The notes under the pieces were generated by a model that worked only from the letters and a program-made list of their open reading frames with translations, was not told the DNA's origin and did not search any database. Shown in pieces: positions 34,563 to 46,681 of a DNA stretch of 64,000 bases (position 1 is the first letter of the stretch; every line of letters starts with the position of its first letter). The DNA lies in assembly GCA_036435485.1 (NCBI GenBank), contig CM071598.1, positions 205,757,148-205,821,147 on the forward strand, written 5' to 3'. This DNA is from Saposhnikovia divaricata (lineage: Eukaryota > Streptophyta > Magnoliopsida > Apiales > Apiaceae). The position numbers were made by a program, and so were the translations under genes.

Positions 34563-36158
34563 TTTAATTAAAATAGATTTTATTTAGGACATCATACAAA
34601 TTTATCAACTCGCAACTTGACAATATTAACAACAATAACAACAGCACTCAGGAACACTTGAATTCGTTCAAAACACAGCAACTAACTAAATAACTCGGAA
34701 AAAAAAAAAATTGAAGAAACTCGACTCAGAAACATCAAAAACAAACATCAGCTTAACTATTGACTCGACAATATACTCAACAATACTCGGTAATGATTCT
34801 GAGAACAAGGCAGGGGACTCGAAAACAATCTAACAATATTGAACCAGAAATCCATTAACGAACATCAACTAAAAACACACGTGAACTCAGAAATCAAGCA
34901 GCAAGAACCAGCAACACCATCAACAACAACAATAACCATTCGAACTAATACTTAGCAATTCACGAACACCATCTGGACTCAGAACCGCCATCGTACTTGA
35001 CTACTCAAACTACAATATTTAAACTAAAACTCAACAACAGCAATGTAACTTGACAAAACAATAACTCAAACTCATCAAAGAAAATCACAAGACTCGGAAA
35101 CAACATCAACACGGGACAATCCTAAACCACACAGCAGCGATTGATTCTAACAAAATGAAACAAGCAAAACAGGAAGCTAAAACAGGACTCAACGAAAATA
35201 CAACCAAAACTCAAGACGCAGCAATCGACTACATCAAACAACCCAGTACAAAACTCAATTCTTCACAAAACCAACAAGCAAAACGCAGTAAACGAAGCTA
35301 AAATGAGCCAATTGACAGAAACAACGAATGAAACGAAATCAACTTGGAGTGATTGTTTAAAACACAGCAAAGAACTTCTCTACAGCAATGAAGACAAATC
35401 AATAAAGAGACAACTCAGGAAACTCATGAAACGCAGCAAATACAGAGAAGAGAGTGGGCTTTGGGTTTGTAATTAAAAGGAAATGGAAAGGTATGGGAGA
35501 TGGGATTGTGATGAAAAGGGAAAAAGAAGAAAAAGTCTTGTGCGTGAACTGGAAAAGTAGGAGAAGGTGCTGGGCTATGTTTGATGTTGACAAAGAAAAA
35601 AAAAAAAGGGGGAATTGGGCTTGTGAATTGAAACTGATAAAACAAAAACAGGGAACTAATACTTCATATTAATAACTATATGCAGAATAAATAGGAACTG
35701 AAAATTAATCTGTTTATAAGAATTGCAGGAAAAATTACAATAAATTTTGGGAGTGAACTAAACCTAATCCTAAGTCTACTCCTAATTCTAAGTGTCTTTA
35801 CAAGAGAAAAAATGAATCTATTTATAGGAAATAGATTGGGATTGTGGTTGGTGTGGATTAATCCTCACCATTCATTTGTTTGGTGGGATTAAATCATAGC
35901 CCTTCATGTTTATTTATTTTTATTTATTCTTTTTTTTTAAAATAAAAATTCAGCTTTTGCACCAAACTCCCTCTTCTTTCCTTTTCTTCTATTTTGGTCC
36001 TTCTTCTTCTTCTTTTTCTCTTCTTTGACCTTTATTTCTTCATTTTGCCATTTCTTCATAATTTCTTGAATTTCCTGAAATAGAATAAAATTACTTATTA
36101 AAATACGAATTCAAACAATAAATAGGTAATAAAAATATGCAAAATTATGCACTCATCA
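34241..36158 (-). repeat. 3' LTR of Gyp-B (left copy)
   Basis: Starts tgatgtggcgg and ends actcatca. Contains an (att)n run at about 34525-34562 that is shorter by a few units than in the other copy, and many actcg / caacaac words (34600-35350). Short ORFs around 35400-35670 are by-products of low-complexity sequence and recur in the other LTR. Confidence 0.93.
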
Positions 36159-36200
36159 AATGCCCCCATACCTATCTTTTGCTCGTCCTCGAGTAAAACA
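36159..36200 (-). other. Polypurine tract and upstream module of Gyp-B
   Basis: On the minus strand ggtatgggggcatt directly precedes the 3' LTR, and ctcgaggacgagcaaa lies just upstream. The same two-part layout recurs at 37296-37335. Confidence 0.85.
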
Positions 36201-36886
36201 AAAAGAAAATCTAGATAAAAAGTCCTATACTCCTTTTCGTAGGTGTGACGGGTAATTTTAGGTTTACCAACCCGTTAAACCTATAGACGATCTCTACAGG
36301 AGGAGTGTTGTCTCCTAAGGGTTTACAGAAGATATACCCATAAAATCTTTGAGATAAATCAGCAAGTATCCAACTTTCCTCTTTCAACCTAGCTTTCATT
36401 GGTGTCAACAAAACAATTTTGTAGGAAAATACATGCCTTAAAGATTATTCTAATAATAGCAAAGTTATAGGTTCCCACAATCCATTTGATTAGACTCTAA
36501 AAATTTACAAAAAATCCCAAGGTGCGTAGTGAATTTAAGGCCTATGATGGATAAAGTGCATACGAACATTTTCTCTTTTTCAACCAATATTGAACTGACC
36601 CAATCTCTATTAAAACAAGTATCTAGCCAAACTTCACGTTCTTAGTAGTTAGACCGACCGTGCAATGGTTGAGGTCCCAAAAGACTTATGCATCAATACC
36701 CATTTAGCGAGTTTTAGGTCAACAATCCCAGATCACAAGGGACCTTAGGTTGCTAGGCACAAAGTCCCCTCGTACTTACTTACTCGGGTTATCAATGAGC
36801 CCAACCTAGCCGATTTCCCTACTAAGAATTTATTATTACACTAGCACTCAACAATTACAAACATTTATTGACTCTTTTTCTTTTCC

Positions 36887-36917
<31 letters not shown>

Positions 36918-37498
36918 TTTTTTCTATATATATGACACTATACGAACCAAATTTCGCAAATGTTTGATTCGACATTGTTCTAACATGTGGGTTCTCTCTC
37001 AGGTATCGAATAACATTCCTATACAATTTTTCCATCAAAAGTCTTGTGCAAATGTGTCGTCTTGGTCTTTTAAGCAAAAATTTGTTCGACACAAGTTTCA
37101 TGAGGAAAACCTTACCTGACTACGTTCAAATTATCTAAAGGCATTATACATATAATTTTCGAAAGATAGTCAACACCAACTAGTTCTAGAATTTAAAGAG
37201 TGGGAAGGACAACTAAGCTAAAATAACTCTATTTTTGGATTTTTAAAATTTTTCAATTTTTTTGGATTTTTCAATTTTATGTATTTACACTAAAACCCTC
37301 CCCCATACCTAAATCATGCATTGTCCTCAATGTATGCAAAATGAACGAGAATAACATAGAGAGGAGGAAATACCTGATAAGGGATGACGGAGAATGACAA
37401 ACTGCTGAAAAACTACGAATGAAAACAACTCACACACGCACATAATGTAACTCCCCCATACCTACATTCTACTATGGGAGGTACAAAACAAATATTTA
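36201..37498 (-). other. 3' non-coding part of Gyp-B
   Basis: Holds no gene. It has two further polypurine-like modules (37296-37335 with gaggacaatgcatg then aggtatgggggaggg, and a shorter one at 37451-37464), a T-rich run at 36860-36925 and a segment (36238-36345) related to Gyp-A. Confidence 0.6.
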
Positions 37499-38998
37499 CT
37501 AACCAATACCTGCTCTCGGAAAAACTATTTGTGTTATACAACCAACATATTTCAGAAACTCACCCACAAAAATAGCATAGACCACTCGAACGATCCGATT
37601 AGGCGCAAGAATAAAACTCATATTCCTAACTTCATCCATAGACCACGAAGATGCTTCTTTTTGTTGTTTAAGCAAATTAATTACGAGAAGATGTTGGTCA
37701 TGAATATCATGAGTTTCGATGAAAGATGGAGCACGAGTGGAAAATGAAGAAATAGAAACGGGTGGGGGTGGTTCTTCGAAAAATGTTTTTCCAACAGAAT
37801 TAGGATCAAAAGAACTATCCTTATGTTGGGTTTCCCATTTGGAACAAATATTCATCATCTCTCCAAACATCTCTTCCGAGGTCAAATCCTTAAAAGATTC
37901 GTGAAGCTCTCGATTGGTCTCGTAATGCAGTTGAAAATCTTGTTTAAGAAGAGACTCAATCTCATGATCGTCCAAATTTGACCTTGAAACAACCTCCTTA
38001 ACTAGATCAGATCCTATTGGTTGAGTATGAAGTTCTTCGGGTTTTTCGGGAAGAGGCTTGGAAGATGAAATGAAAAGTTCACTAGAAGAAGATGATGGAT
38101 GTCTAGGTGAAGCCACAAACTCAGAATTATCGGGATTCTTCGTTTGACCTAGAGAATGAAAGATGTCAGCATTAGAATCTTCTTCGTGTGAATCACCACT
38201 AAAAGGAGTGTCAACTTGAACAATAGACCTAGGAGAAATGATATCATCGAAAGTATCGATAGGTCCTTGAGTGATAAGAAATTCAGGGTTGACCTCGGGT
38301 GGTTTCGGGGTGGTTATCGTCTCACACTCACACATGGTGGCTAATTGATTCATTTGAAATTCTAACTTAGATAAGGCTTGAGCATTAGAGTTCAAAATTT
38401 GCCTATCTGAAGTTCTGGTTTGCATGAAGTCTGCTTGAGAAATCAATAAAGCCTCGATACTCTTTTCTAAGGTGTCAAGTTTCCCACTCGAATCATGAAA
38501 TCCGGGTGGGTGGGCGGTTGTTTGAATTGAACTTGAATAAGGAACTTGACTCGGAATTGGATAAGAGTTCGGTTCTTGAAAATGTGGAGGCGGAGTTTGA
38601 TAGCTATGACCTTGGTTCCATGAGAGATCGGGATAATCTCTCCAACCGGAATTAGAAGACGATGTAAAATGGTCATTTCGAGAGGTTGGTTGAAACGTGG
38701 CGTTGACTTGTTGAAAGTCGGGGCCATGCTGAAAATCGAGACTCGGAAAGTTGAAATTTGGGTGCCAAGACGTGTGTGAATGACCACTAAGGGTTTCTAA
38801 GGCTTCGAGTCGTCTAGTGAAAGCATCTAATTCGGAGTCGATTGCAATATCGTTTTCACTATAATGCAGATCACTAAAAGTAGACGACGCGTTATATACA
38901 CTAGGTTCCCTAGTTGACTCATACCACATCGTATTATTCGCTAACTCCTCGTCAAAATCCCAACCTTGGTAATAACGATCCCTAAATGCTACGTACAT
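37499..38998 (-). CDS. Gag-tail-like protein of Gyp-B
   Basis: An uninterrupted 499-codon frame beginning MYVAFRDRYYQGWDFDEELA. Around residue 120-135 it has GWRDYPDLSWNQGHSYQTPP, like the GWRNHPNFSW motif of Athila Gag C-terminal regions, and around residue 195-225 a coiled stretch with SKLEFQMNQLATM, again as in those Gags. No capsid core, zinc knuckle or protease is present. An acidic Ser-rich part follows. Starting about 740 nt after the primer site, it is the only protein of the element. It is intact while Gyp-A's counterpart is broken, which suggests it may matter for movement, for instance in RNA packaging. That role is inference. Confidence 0.7.
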   Translation of the reverse strand: MYVAFRDRYYQGWDFDEELANNTMWYESTREPSVYNASSTFSDLHYSENDIAIDSELDAFTRRLEALETLSGHSHTSWHPNFNFPSLDFQHGPDFQQVNATFQPTSRNDHFTSSSNSGWRDYPDLSWNQGHSYQTPPPHFQEPNSYPIPSQVPYSSSIQTTAHPPGFHDSSGKLDTLEKSIEALLISQADFMQTRTSDRQILNSNAQALSKLEFQMNQLATMCECETITTPKPPEVNPEFLITQGPIDTFDDIISPRSIVQVDTPFSGDSHEEDSNADIFHSLGQTKNPDNSEFVASPRHPSSSSSELFISSSKPLPEKPEELHTQPIGSDLVKEVVSRSNLDDHEIESLLKQDFQLHYETNRELHESFKDLTSEEMFGEMMNICSKWETQHKDSSFDPNSVGKTFFEEPPPPVSISSFSTRAPSFIETHDIHDQHLLVINLLKQQKEASSWSMDEVRNMSFILAPNRIVRVVYAIFVGEFLKYVGCITQIVFPRAGIG

Positions 38999-38999
38999 G

Positions 39000-39737
39000 G
39001 TAAAGATTGATCAATGATAAAACCACGTAGCAAGAAAGTGCGAAAATGCAACACACAAAATAAATGGTGAAAAATCAAAAGAAAAATCTAACCTATGACA
39101 CACTAAAAATTTCGTAAATTAAGAATTATTCAGACCGATTCGGCCAGATTAGAGCAGGCATTGCCAAGAGGCCAAACTCGTCACTTAGACACCAAATCTT
39201 AACAGCCAGGCGAACCTTAGACACTGAAGGTCGTGAATAAGTCTTAATTACGTTTATTTGATGCAACAAACAAGATATATACAAAAACGATAAACAATTA
39301 TGGATGCTTACACTACGTGTCCTATTCTAAAAAAAAAAAATTTAACGTACCTTCGGGTCCTCCAGCGATCACCACAATTTAAAAGGTACGAAAAATTAAA
39401 AACAAGAAAATAAAACCTAAATGATGTGCCCTAAGTGATTAAATGCATGATGCAACAATTATGTATTTACAAATAATATTTTTGGATTTTTAATTTTTTA
39501 ATTTTTTGTGATTTTTGTGATTTTTTAATTTTTTTTTGTGATTTTCAAAAAAAAATAAAAATGCGAAAAGAGTGAAATACGGGTTACCGAAGCACGCTTC
39601 CAAGAATTCCAATTTGTTCCGAGCTCCGCGAAGAGATTCCCGAAATTCCAAACTTTCCTAAAAAAGAAATAAAAATAAGGCAAGCGAAAGAAAACTAATC
39701 CGAAAAATTAAAAATTAAGGTGCGAAAAATAATTAGG
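39000..39737 (-). other. 5' untranslated leader of Gyp-B
   Basis: Between primer site and ATG; no ORF. Expected to hold packaging and dimerisation signals, which I cannot identify by reading. Confidence 0.5.
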
Positions 39738-39755
39738 TCCCCGGCAGCGGCGCCA
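39738..39755 (-). other. Primer binding site of Gyp-B (tRNA-Asp)
   Basis: Minus strand tggcgccgctgccgggga, identical to the site in Gyp-A, six bases from the LTR. Confidence 0.88.
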
Positions 39756-39761
39756 AAAACT

Positions 39762-40054
39762 TGATGTGGCGGAAATGGTACAATTAAAATCGCAAGCGCA
39801 CGATCATCGTTTTAATATTTGAGATTCGATCCACAGGGAATAATTTTATTCGCGATCCTTAATTTCTAATTTAGGCGAATTAGAACAAGAATGATTTTTG
39901 AGAATTTGGATTTTACAAATTAATTATTAAACTGAAAATCTATTTAAACAAATCTATACTAAATTATTCTCAAGATTCTAGAATTGGAATTAAATCTAAA
40001 TTATAAAATTAAAAATTACATTTTAATCTAAAACATTATTTTTATTTATTTTTA

Positions 40055-40089
<35 letters not shown>

Positions 40090-41685
40090 TTTAATTAAAA
40101 TAGATTTTATTTAGGACATCATACAAATTTATCAACTCGCAACTTGACAATATTAACAACAATAACAACAGCACTCAGGAACACTTGAATTCGTTCAAAA
40201 CACAGCAACTAACTAAATAACTCGGAAAAAAAAAAAATGAAGAAACTCGACTCAGAAACATCAAAAACAAACATCAGCTTAACTATTGACTCGACAATAT
40301 ACTCAACAATACTCGGTATTGATTCTGAGAACAAGGCAGGGGACTCGAAAACAATCTAACAATATTGAACCAGAAATCCATTAACGAACATCAACTAAAA
40401 ACACACGTGAACTCAGAAATCAAGCAGCAAGAACCAGCAACACCATCAACAACAACAATAACCATTCGAACTAATACTTAGCAATTCACGAACACCATCT
40501 GGACTCAGAACCGCCATCGTACTTGACTACTCAAACTACAATATTTAAACTAAAACTCAACAACAGCAATGTAACTTGACAAAACAATAACTCAAACTCA
40601 TCAAAGAAAATCACAAGACTCGGAAACAACATCAACACGGGACAATCCTAAACCACACAGCAGCGATTGATTCTAACAAAATGAAACAAGCAAAACAGGA
40701 AGCTAAAACAGGACTCAACGAAAATACAACCAAAACTCAAGACGCAGCAATCGACTACATCAAACAACCCAGTACAAAACTCAATTCTTCACAAAACCAA
40801 CAAGCAAAACGCAGTAAACGAAGCTAAAATGAGCCAATTGACAGAAACAACGAATGAAACGAAATCAACTTGGAGTGATTGTTTAAAACACAGCAAAGAA
40901 CTTCTCTACAGCAATGAAGACAAATCAATAAAGAGACAACTCAGGAAACTCATGAAACGCAGCAAATACAGAGAAGAGAGTGGGCTTTGGGTTTGTAATT
41001 AAAAGGAAATGGAAAGGTATGGGAGATGGGATTGTGATGAAAAGGGAAAAAGAAGAAAAAGTCTTGTGCGTGAACTGGAAAAGTAGGAGAAGGTGCTGGG
41101 CTATGTTTGATGTTGACAAAGAAAAAAAAAAAAGGGGAATTGGGCTTGTGAATTGAAACTGATAAAACAAAAACAGGGAACTAATACTTCATATTAATAA
41201 CTATATGCAGAATAAATAGGAACTGAAAATTAATCTGTTTATAAGAATTGCAGGAAAAATTACAATAAATTTTGGGAGTGAACTAAACCTAATCCTAAGT
41301 CTACTCCTAATTATAAGTGTCTTTACAAGAGAAAAAATGAATCTATTTATAGGAAATAGATTGGGATTGTGGTTGGTGTGGATTAATCCTCACCATTCAT
41401 TTGTTTGGTGGGATTAAATCCTAGCCCTTCATGTTTATTTATTTTTATTTATTCTTTTTTTTTTTTAAATAAAAATTCAGCTTTTGCACCAAACTCCCTC
41501 TTCTTTCCTTTTCTTCTATTTTGGTCCTTCTTCTTCTTCTTTTTCTCTTCTTTGACCTTTATTTCTTCATTTTGCCATTTCTTCATAATTTCTTGAATTT
41601 CCTGAAATAGAATAAAATTACTTATTAAAATACGAATTCAAACAATAAATAGGTAATAAAAATATGCAAAATTATGCACTCATCA
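39762..41685 (-). repeat. 5' LTR of Gyp-B (right copy)
   Basis: Near-identical to 34241-36158; differences include a longer (att)n run near 40050-40090 and single-base changes such as at 40319 and 41421. Confidence 0.93.
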
Positions 41686-41690
41686 TCAAT

Positions 41691-42068
41691 CATACCTCTA
41701 TTCGATATCTCTCAAAGGCTTTATTCGAGAACTCGAGAGTGTTCCAAAGAGACTTGCTAGAGAAGTCGAGTAGTGAATCATTAGAGAAGTCTGACTTATC
41801 GAAATATTCTTTTCACACATAAAAGTTAATTTTCACTATCTTTTCAAAATTCACCAGAATTATTCAATGAAGAATATTCTAACAAATTAAATAGTGATAA
41901 TCTTAAAATTTCATAGAAATTTCAAGCTAATACGAATATGATTTTCAACATATGCAACAGATTTGAAATATTTATAAATCATATTTCAGCCAACACTTAC
42001 TTAAAAAATATTAAGAATTTAGATAAAGTAAGTGTTTACTGCTGCAACAATCTAGTTGATATTTTTAC
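41691..42068 (-). other. Spacer after RNase H of Copia-2
   Basis: Non-coding; contains ttcgagaactcgag words, as does 33850-34240, to which it was joined before Gyp-B inserted. Confidence 0.65.
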
Positions 42069-43762
42069 TTAGCCAGATTCTGAAGAATTCAGCATTCCAA
42101 TCTCACTAACCAACCTTGTGAAGGTGGCTTCATCCAATGGCTTAGTGAATATATCAGCTAACTGTTTATCTGTAATGCAACTCAATGGTTCCATTAGTTG
42201 CATGCTTCGTAATGAAATGATATCTGATGTCAATGTGCTTTGTCCTAGAATATTGATTGACAGGATTGGCAACTATAGAGATTGCACTTGTGTTGTCACA
42301 CATGATTGGAATTCTTTCCAACACAAGTCCATAATCTCTAAGTTGATTTCTAATCCAAAGCACTTGAGCACAGCAACTTCCAGCAGCTATGTATTCAGCC
42401 TCAGCTGTGGAAGTTGACACAGATTGTTGCTTCTTGTTGTACCAAGAGACTAACCTTTGTCCAAGAAACTGGCAGCTACCTGAGGTGCTTTTCCTATCCA
42501 CTCTGCATCCAGCATAATCAGCATCAGAATAACCAACCAGATTGAACCCTGTGTCCTTAGGATACCATAAACCAAGTTTGGAGTGCCCTTCAGATATCTA
42601 AAGATCCTTTTTACAGCAATCAAATGTGACTCATTGGATTTGATTGAAACCTTGTACACAGACATGTAGCAAACATGATGTGTGGCCTACTTGCAGTGAG
42701 ATAGAGTAGATAACCAACCATGCCTCTGTAGACTGAGATATCTACTCTCTTGCCTTTGACATCTTCATCCAATTTGGTGGCAGTGGCCATGGGTGTCTTT
42801 GCAGGTGAGCAGTCTTCTAAGTCAAACTTCTTTAATAAATCCTTGATGTACTTGGTTTGACTGATGAAGATACCACCCTTCCTCTGACTAACTTGCAATC
42901 CAAGAAAGAATGTTAACTCTCCCATCATACTCATCTCATATCTCCTTTGCATGAGCTTAGAGAATTTCTCACATAGCTTCTCATTTGTAGAGTCAAATAT
43001 GATATCATCCATATAGATCTGAACTAGGATAATATCATTACCATGCTTCTTGTAAAACAGTGTCTTGTCCAATGTGCCTCTAGTGAATTGATTTTCAAGA
43101 AGAAACTGTGATAAAGTGTCATACCATGTCCTTGGAGCCTGCTTAAGTCCATACAATGCCTTAAGCAATCTGTAGACAAATTCTGGGAAATGTGGATCCT
43201 CAAAGCCAGGTGGTTGTTGCACATAAACTTCTTCTTCCCACTCCCCATTCAGAAATGCACTCTTGACATCCATTTGATAGACTTTAAAGTTTGAATGAGC
43301 AGCAAATGCCAAGAAGATTCTGATGGCTTCCAATCTAGCAATAGGAGCAAATGTCTCTTCATAATCAATGCTTTCCTGTTGAGAGTATCCTTTTGCAACC
43401 AACCTTGCTTTGTTTCTTACTATTACACCATCTTCATCCATATTATTCTTCAGAACCCATTTTGTTCCACCAATGGTTCTGTTCTTTGGTGTAGGCACAA
43501 GTTCCCATACTTTGTTTCTTTCAAATTGATTCAGCTCCTCTTGCATAGCAATAATCCAATCTGGATCCAACAGTGCATCATAAAGTTTCTTAGGCTCAAT
43601 CTGAGATAGAAAGTAACCATAGAGGCATTCATTTGAGTTGCTCTTCTAGTTCTCACTCCTGCATTTGGATCTCCAATAATTTGCTCTGCAGTGTGTGACC
43701 TATCCCATTTCCTTGAGTGCTCTATTTGATTTCTCATCCTTGATGTTGCTTCATCATCCAAG
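42069..43762 (-). pseudogene. pol: Copia-2 reverse transcriptase and RNase H
   Basis: The RT part (43570 to about 42660) has NKVWELVPTPKN, KVYQMDVKSAFLNG, VYVQQPPGFEDP, LYGLKQAPRTWYD and the catalytic YMDD in QIYMDDIIF. The RNase H follows with STAEAEYIAAG and ends DEATFTRLVSEIGML at about 42080. Frame changes occur near 43600, 42660, 42570 and 42200, so the product cannot be made whole. The upstream part of the polyprotein lies at 53395-54960 beyond the Copia-3 insert. Confidence 0.88.
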
Positions 43763-43767
43763 TCATG

Positions 43768-44816
43768 TGTAAAGCATAATGTAATGTAATATGTAATAGA
43801 GACATATATAACTCAACCAGGATAAAAGATAAATAATATTAACTCTATACAGGGATCGTGAAATTTGAAGAACAGGCATCAACAAGGATCAAGTCGCTGA
43901 AAGAAGTTCATTAACATGATCAAGCCTCAGTGACAAAATAAGATGTACAGATGATTCAGTTGAAGGGCCAAAAGATTCCAGTGATAAAGTTTTTATGGTT
44001 GCACAATTCTTAGCAGTGTTTTTAAAGACATGATACGAAGACCACGAGTGAATGTTAGTCATCTGTGAACTAGACCAGTTGCACTAGGCGTCAACACTTC
44101 ACAAAGGAATCGAAGTATCTAACTCAGAAAAACTGTTAAGAGGTATGATTGAGTTTAGAACAGTGTTGATATCCTCTAGTCAGTTGGAAGCTGAATATTT
44201 AAGGATGTCAAATTAAGAGGAAAATGAATAGTATCCGAAATTACTATTCATATGAATAGTATCCGAAATTACTATTCATATGAATAGTAACTGAAATTAC
44301 TATTCATATGAATAGTACCGAAATTATTATTCACATGAAAAGTAAACAAAAGCAGGTGGGATGAAAAAAAGCAGGTGGGACAAGTGAAAAACAGAAAGAA
44401 AAACAGAAAAGAAGAAAGCAAGCGGCGGCAGATGTTCGTTACCCGTTACGTAATATTAGCCGCATAGTGATTTTCTAGAATCTATAAACAGGCCTGTTGT
44501 ATTTCATTTCAAAAAATACCTCAACACCCAACTCTCTCTTCACTCTCTTATATATTCTCTGTGTAAGCTGCTAGACAGTCCATCTAGTAGGAACGCCGGC
44601 TTAGCCCGCTTTCAGGAAGTGTCGGGTAGAAGGTCCTCGTGCCTAAACTATCCTTAGGAGTGTTCTGTTTTGAAGCTAATCCATTGGATTAGAAGTTGTA
44701 ACACCCCTTCGAGTTTATTATCAATAAAGATATATTCTCGGAATTATTTTTTATTTTTGGTAGTATCGTATTCAACCCCCCTTCTACGATACTTCGGGAC
44801 CTAACAATTGGTATCA
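43768..44816 (+). repeat. 5' LTR of Copia-3
   Basis: Runs from TGTAAAGCATAATG to ...GGGACCTAACA. Has a cluster of palindromic units (ctattcatatgaatag) at 44226-44340, a TATA-like box at 44483 and an AATAAA signal at 44723-44728. Confidence 0.93.
44483..44488 (+). promoter_or_regulatory. Putative TATA box of Copia-3
   Basis: TATAAA lies 240 bp before the AATAAA signal of the same LTR, a spacing that fits a U3-R-U5 layout. Conserved as a TATAAA word in the 3' LTR at about 53065. Confidence 0.5.
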
Positions 44817-44818
44817 AA

Positions 44819-44830
44819 GCAAGCTTCTAA
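44819..44830 (+). other. Primer binding site of Copia-3 (initiator tRNA-Met)
   Basis: tggtatcaaagc, one base different from the perfect complement seen in Copia-1 and Copia-2, two bases after the LTR. Confidence 0.85.
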
Positions 44831-44857
44831 CATACAAGAAGTTTAAAAATCACTACC

Positions 44858-46681
44858 ATGGGAATTAAGGATATAGGCGTGAAGATTCCAATGCTTGACA
44901 AAGATAATTACTTTTACTGGAAAGTAAAAATTCACCTTCATCTCTCAGCCATCGATAAAGGCTATGTAGATTGCATAGAGAAAGGACCTCATGTTCCAAT
45001 GAAGGCCAACTCTGGGATTGGTCAAGATGCTGGCACTGTAGCTGCTGGAAGGCCTATTCCAAAGAATCAAGCTGAGTACACATATGAAGACTTGGAGGAG
45101 ATTCACAAAGATAGGAAGACTATGAACATTTTGTTCAATGGAATCGATCAAGATAAGTTTGATAATGTCATTAACTGCACCACTGCTAAGCAAGTGTGGG
45201 ACATTATCCAAACCATCTGTGAAGGAACTGAGCAGGTCAGAGAGAACAAGATGCAACTCCTCATACAACAGTATGAACACTTCCACCATAATTCTGGTGA
45301 AAATTTAACAGATATATTCAGTAGATTTCAGAAAATATTGAATGGCCTGAAGTTGTATGGGAGAACATATGAAGTCAAAGACTCCAATTTAAAATTTCTG
45401 AGATCTCTTCCTAAGGAATGGAAGCCAGTTACAGTCTCGTTGAGAAACTCCCAAGACTACAAAAGTTTTACACTTGAGAGACTGTATGGCATCCTAAAAA
45501 CATATGAGCTTGAAATGCAGCAAGATGAGGAAGTAGAAAAGAGCAAGAAGAAGAGTGGAGCTATAGCCTTAATGACCAACAAACTAACAATCCAAGGTGG
45601 TGAAAGAATGAAGAGTGTAGAAGCGACACCAAGTTCAAAAACTTATGAAGGTGGAGCTGAAACTAGCAAAGGTAAAAGCAAGATGATTGAAGAACCTGAT
45701 GCATTAAGTGAGGATGAAGCTGAAGATCTAGATGAGTATTTGGCATTTCTATCAAAGAGATTTTCGAAGATAAGATTCAAGAAGAATCCAGCAGGAACCT
45801 CGCAATTCAAGAAAAGCTATCAACCGAACAAGGATGTGGTTGAAAGATCAAAGATCAAATGCTATAGCTGTGGAATTGCTGGTCACTTTGCCAATGAATG
45901 CAGGAAATCTCAAACTGAGAAAGAGAAGAAGCAGTTTGAAGTTGTTGATTATAAGAAGAACTATTTTGATCTTCTCAAGAAACAAGGGAGAGCATTTGTG
46001 TCAAAAGATAGTGACTGGGCTGCTGGAGGTGACTCAGATGCAGAAGAGGAGTTTGTCAATTTTGCACTCATGGCAAACGAAACTGATGAAGAGGCTAGTT
46101 CAGCAAGCAACCAGGGAAACAGAAAGAATCTTTGGTATCTGGACAGTGGCTGTTCTAGGCATATGACTGGAGATTTTACCCTACTCACTAAGTTTGAGGA
46201 GAGAGCTGGCCCTAGCATTACCTTTGGAGACAACAGCAAAGGATATACTAGAGGATATGGCTTGATTTTACAAAGGAATGTTGTCATTGAAGAAGTAGCA
46301 CTGGTTGATGGACTTAAGCATAACTTGCTAAGTGTCAGTCAACTATGTGATAAAGGCCAGAATATCTGGTTCACATCTGAAGCTTGTGTCATTTTTAGGA
46401 AAAGTGACAACAAGGTAGTGTTGACAGGAGATAGAAGAGGAAATGTGTACATTGCTGACTTCAATTCAATAAATGCAAACATGACTACATGTCTTCTCAG
46501 CAAGGCAAGTATAGATGAAGGTTGGCTTTGGCACAAAAGATTGTCACACTTGAGTTTTAAAGCAATGAATGAGTTGGTAAAGAAAGATTTGGTTCGAGGT
46601 ATTCCAAAATTGGATTACTTCAAGGATGGATTGTGTAATGCATGCCAGAAAGGGAAGCAGAAGAAGGCCTCTTTCAAATAA
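44858..46681 (+). pseudogene. gag: Copia-3 gag, protease and GAG-pre-integrase
   Basis: Frame of 607 codons starting MGIKDIGVKIPMLDKDNYFY. Gag core to about residue 240, then a basic/acidic linker and a zinc knuckle CYSCGIAGHFANEC at 45860-45901. The protease active site DSG is at 46142 (WYLDSGCSRHMTGD). The pre-integrase zinc region (HKRLSHLSFK ... CNACQKGKQKK) ends the frame. A TAA at 46679-46681 interrupts a frame that otherwise continues into the integrase, so it is a nonsense mutation or, less likely, a read-through stop. Confidence 0.9.

Larger units (their letters stand above)
34241..41685 (-). mobile_element. Gyp-B: non-autonomous Ty3-type LTR element (tRNA-Asp primed)
   Basis: LTRs of about 1.92 kb (34241-36158, 39762-41685) with TG...CA ends enclose 3.6 kb; tcaat flanks both sides (34236-34240, 41686-41690). 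The primer site matches tRNA-Asp. The single ORF (37499-38998) is a gag-tail-like protein; protease, RT and integrase are absent. By eye the LTRs differ at under ten places, less than 0.5%, so this is the youngest insertion I can date in the window. Its helper is likely a Tat/Athila-type element. Confidence 0.92.

Noticed and set aside
35399..35672. Small ORFs in the Gyp-B LTRs (also 40925-41170)
   Set aside because: Low-complexity LTR sequence; no reason to think they are translated.
46679..46681. Programmed stop-codon read-through between gag and pol in Copia-3
   Set aside because: The stop lies after the protease and pre-integrase, not at the Gag end, and Copia-1 has a stop at an almost matching but not identical place; other stops are also present, so plain decay is simpler.
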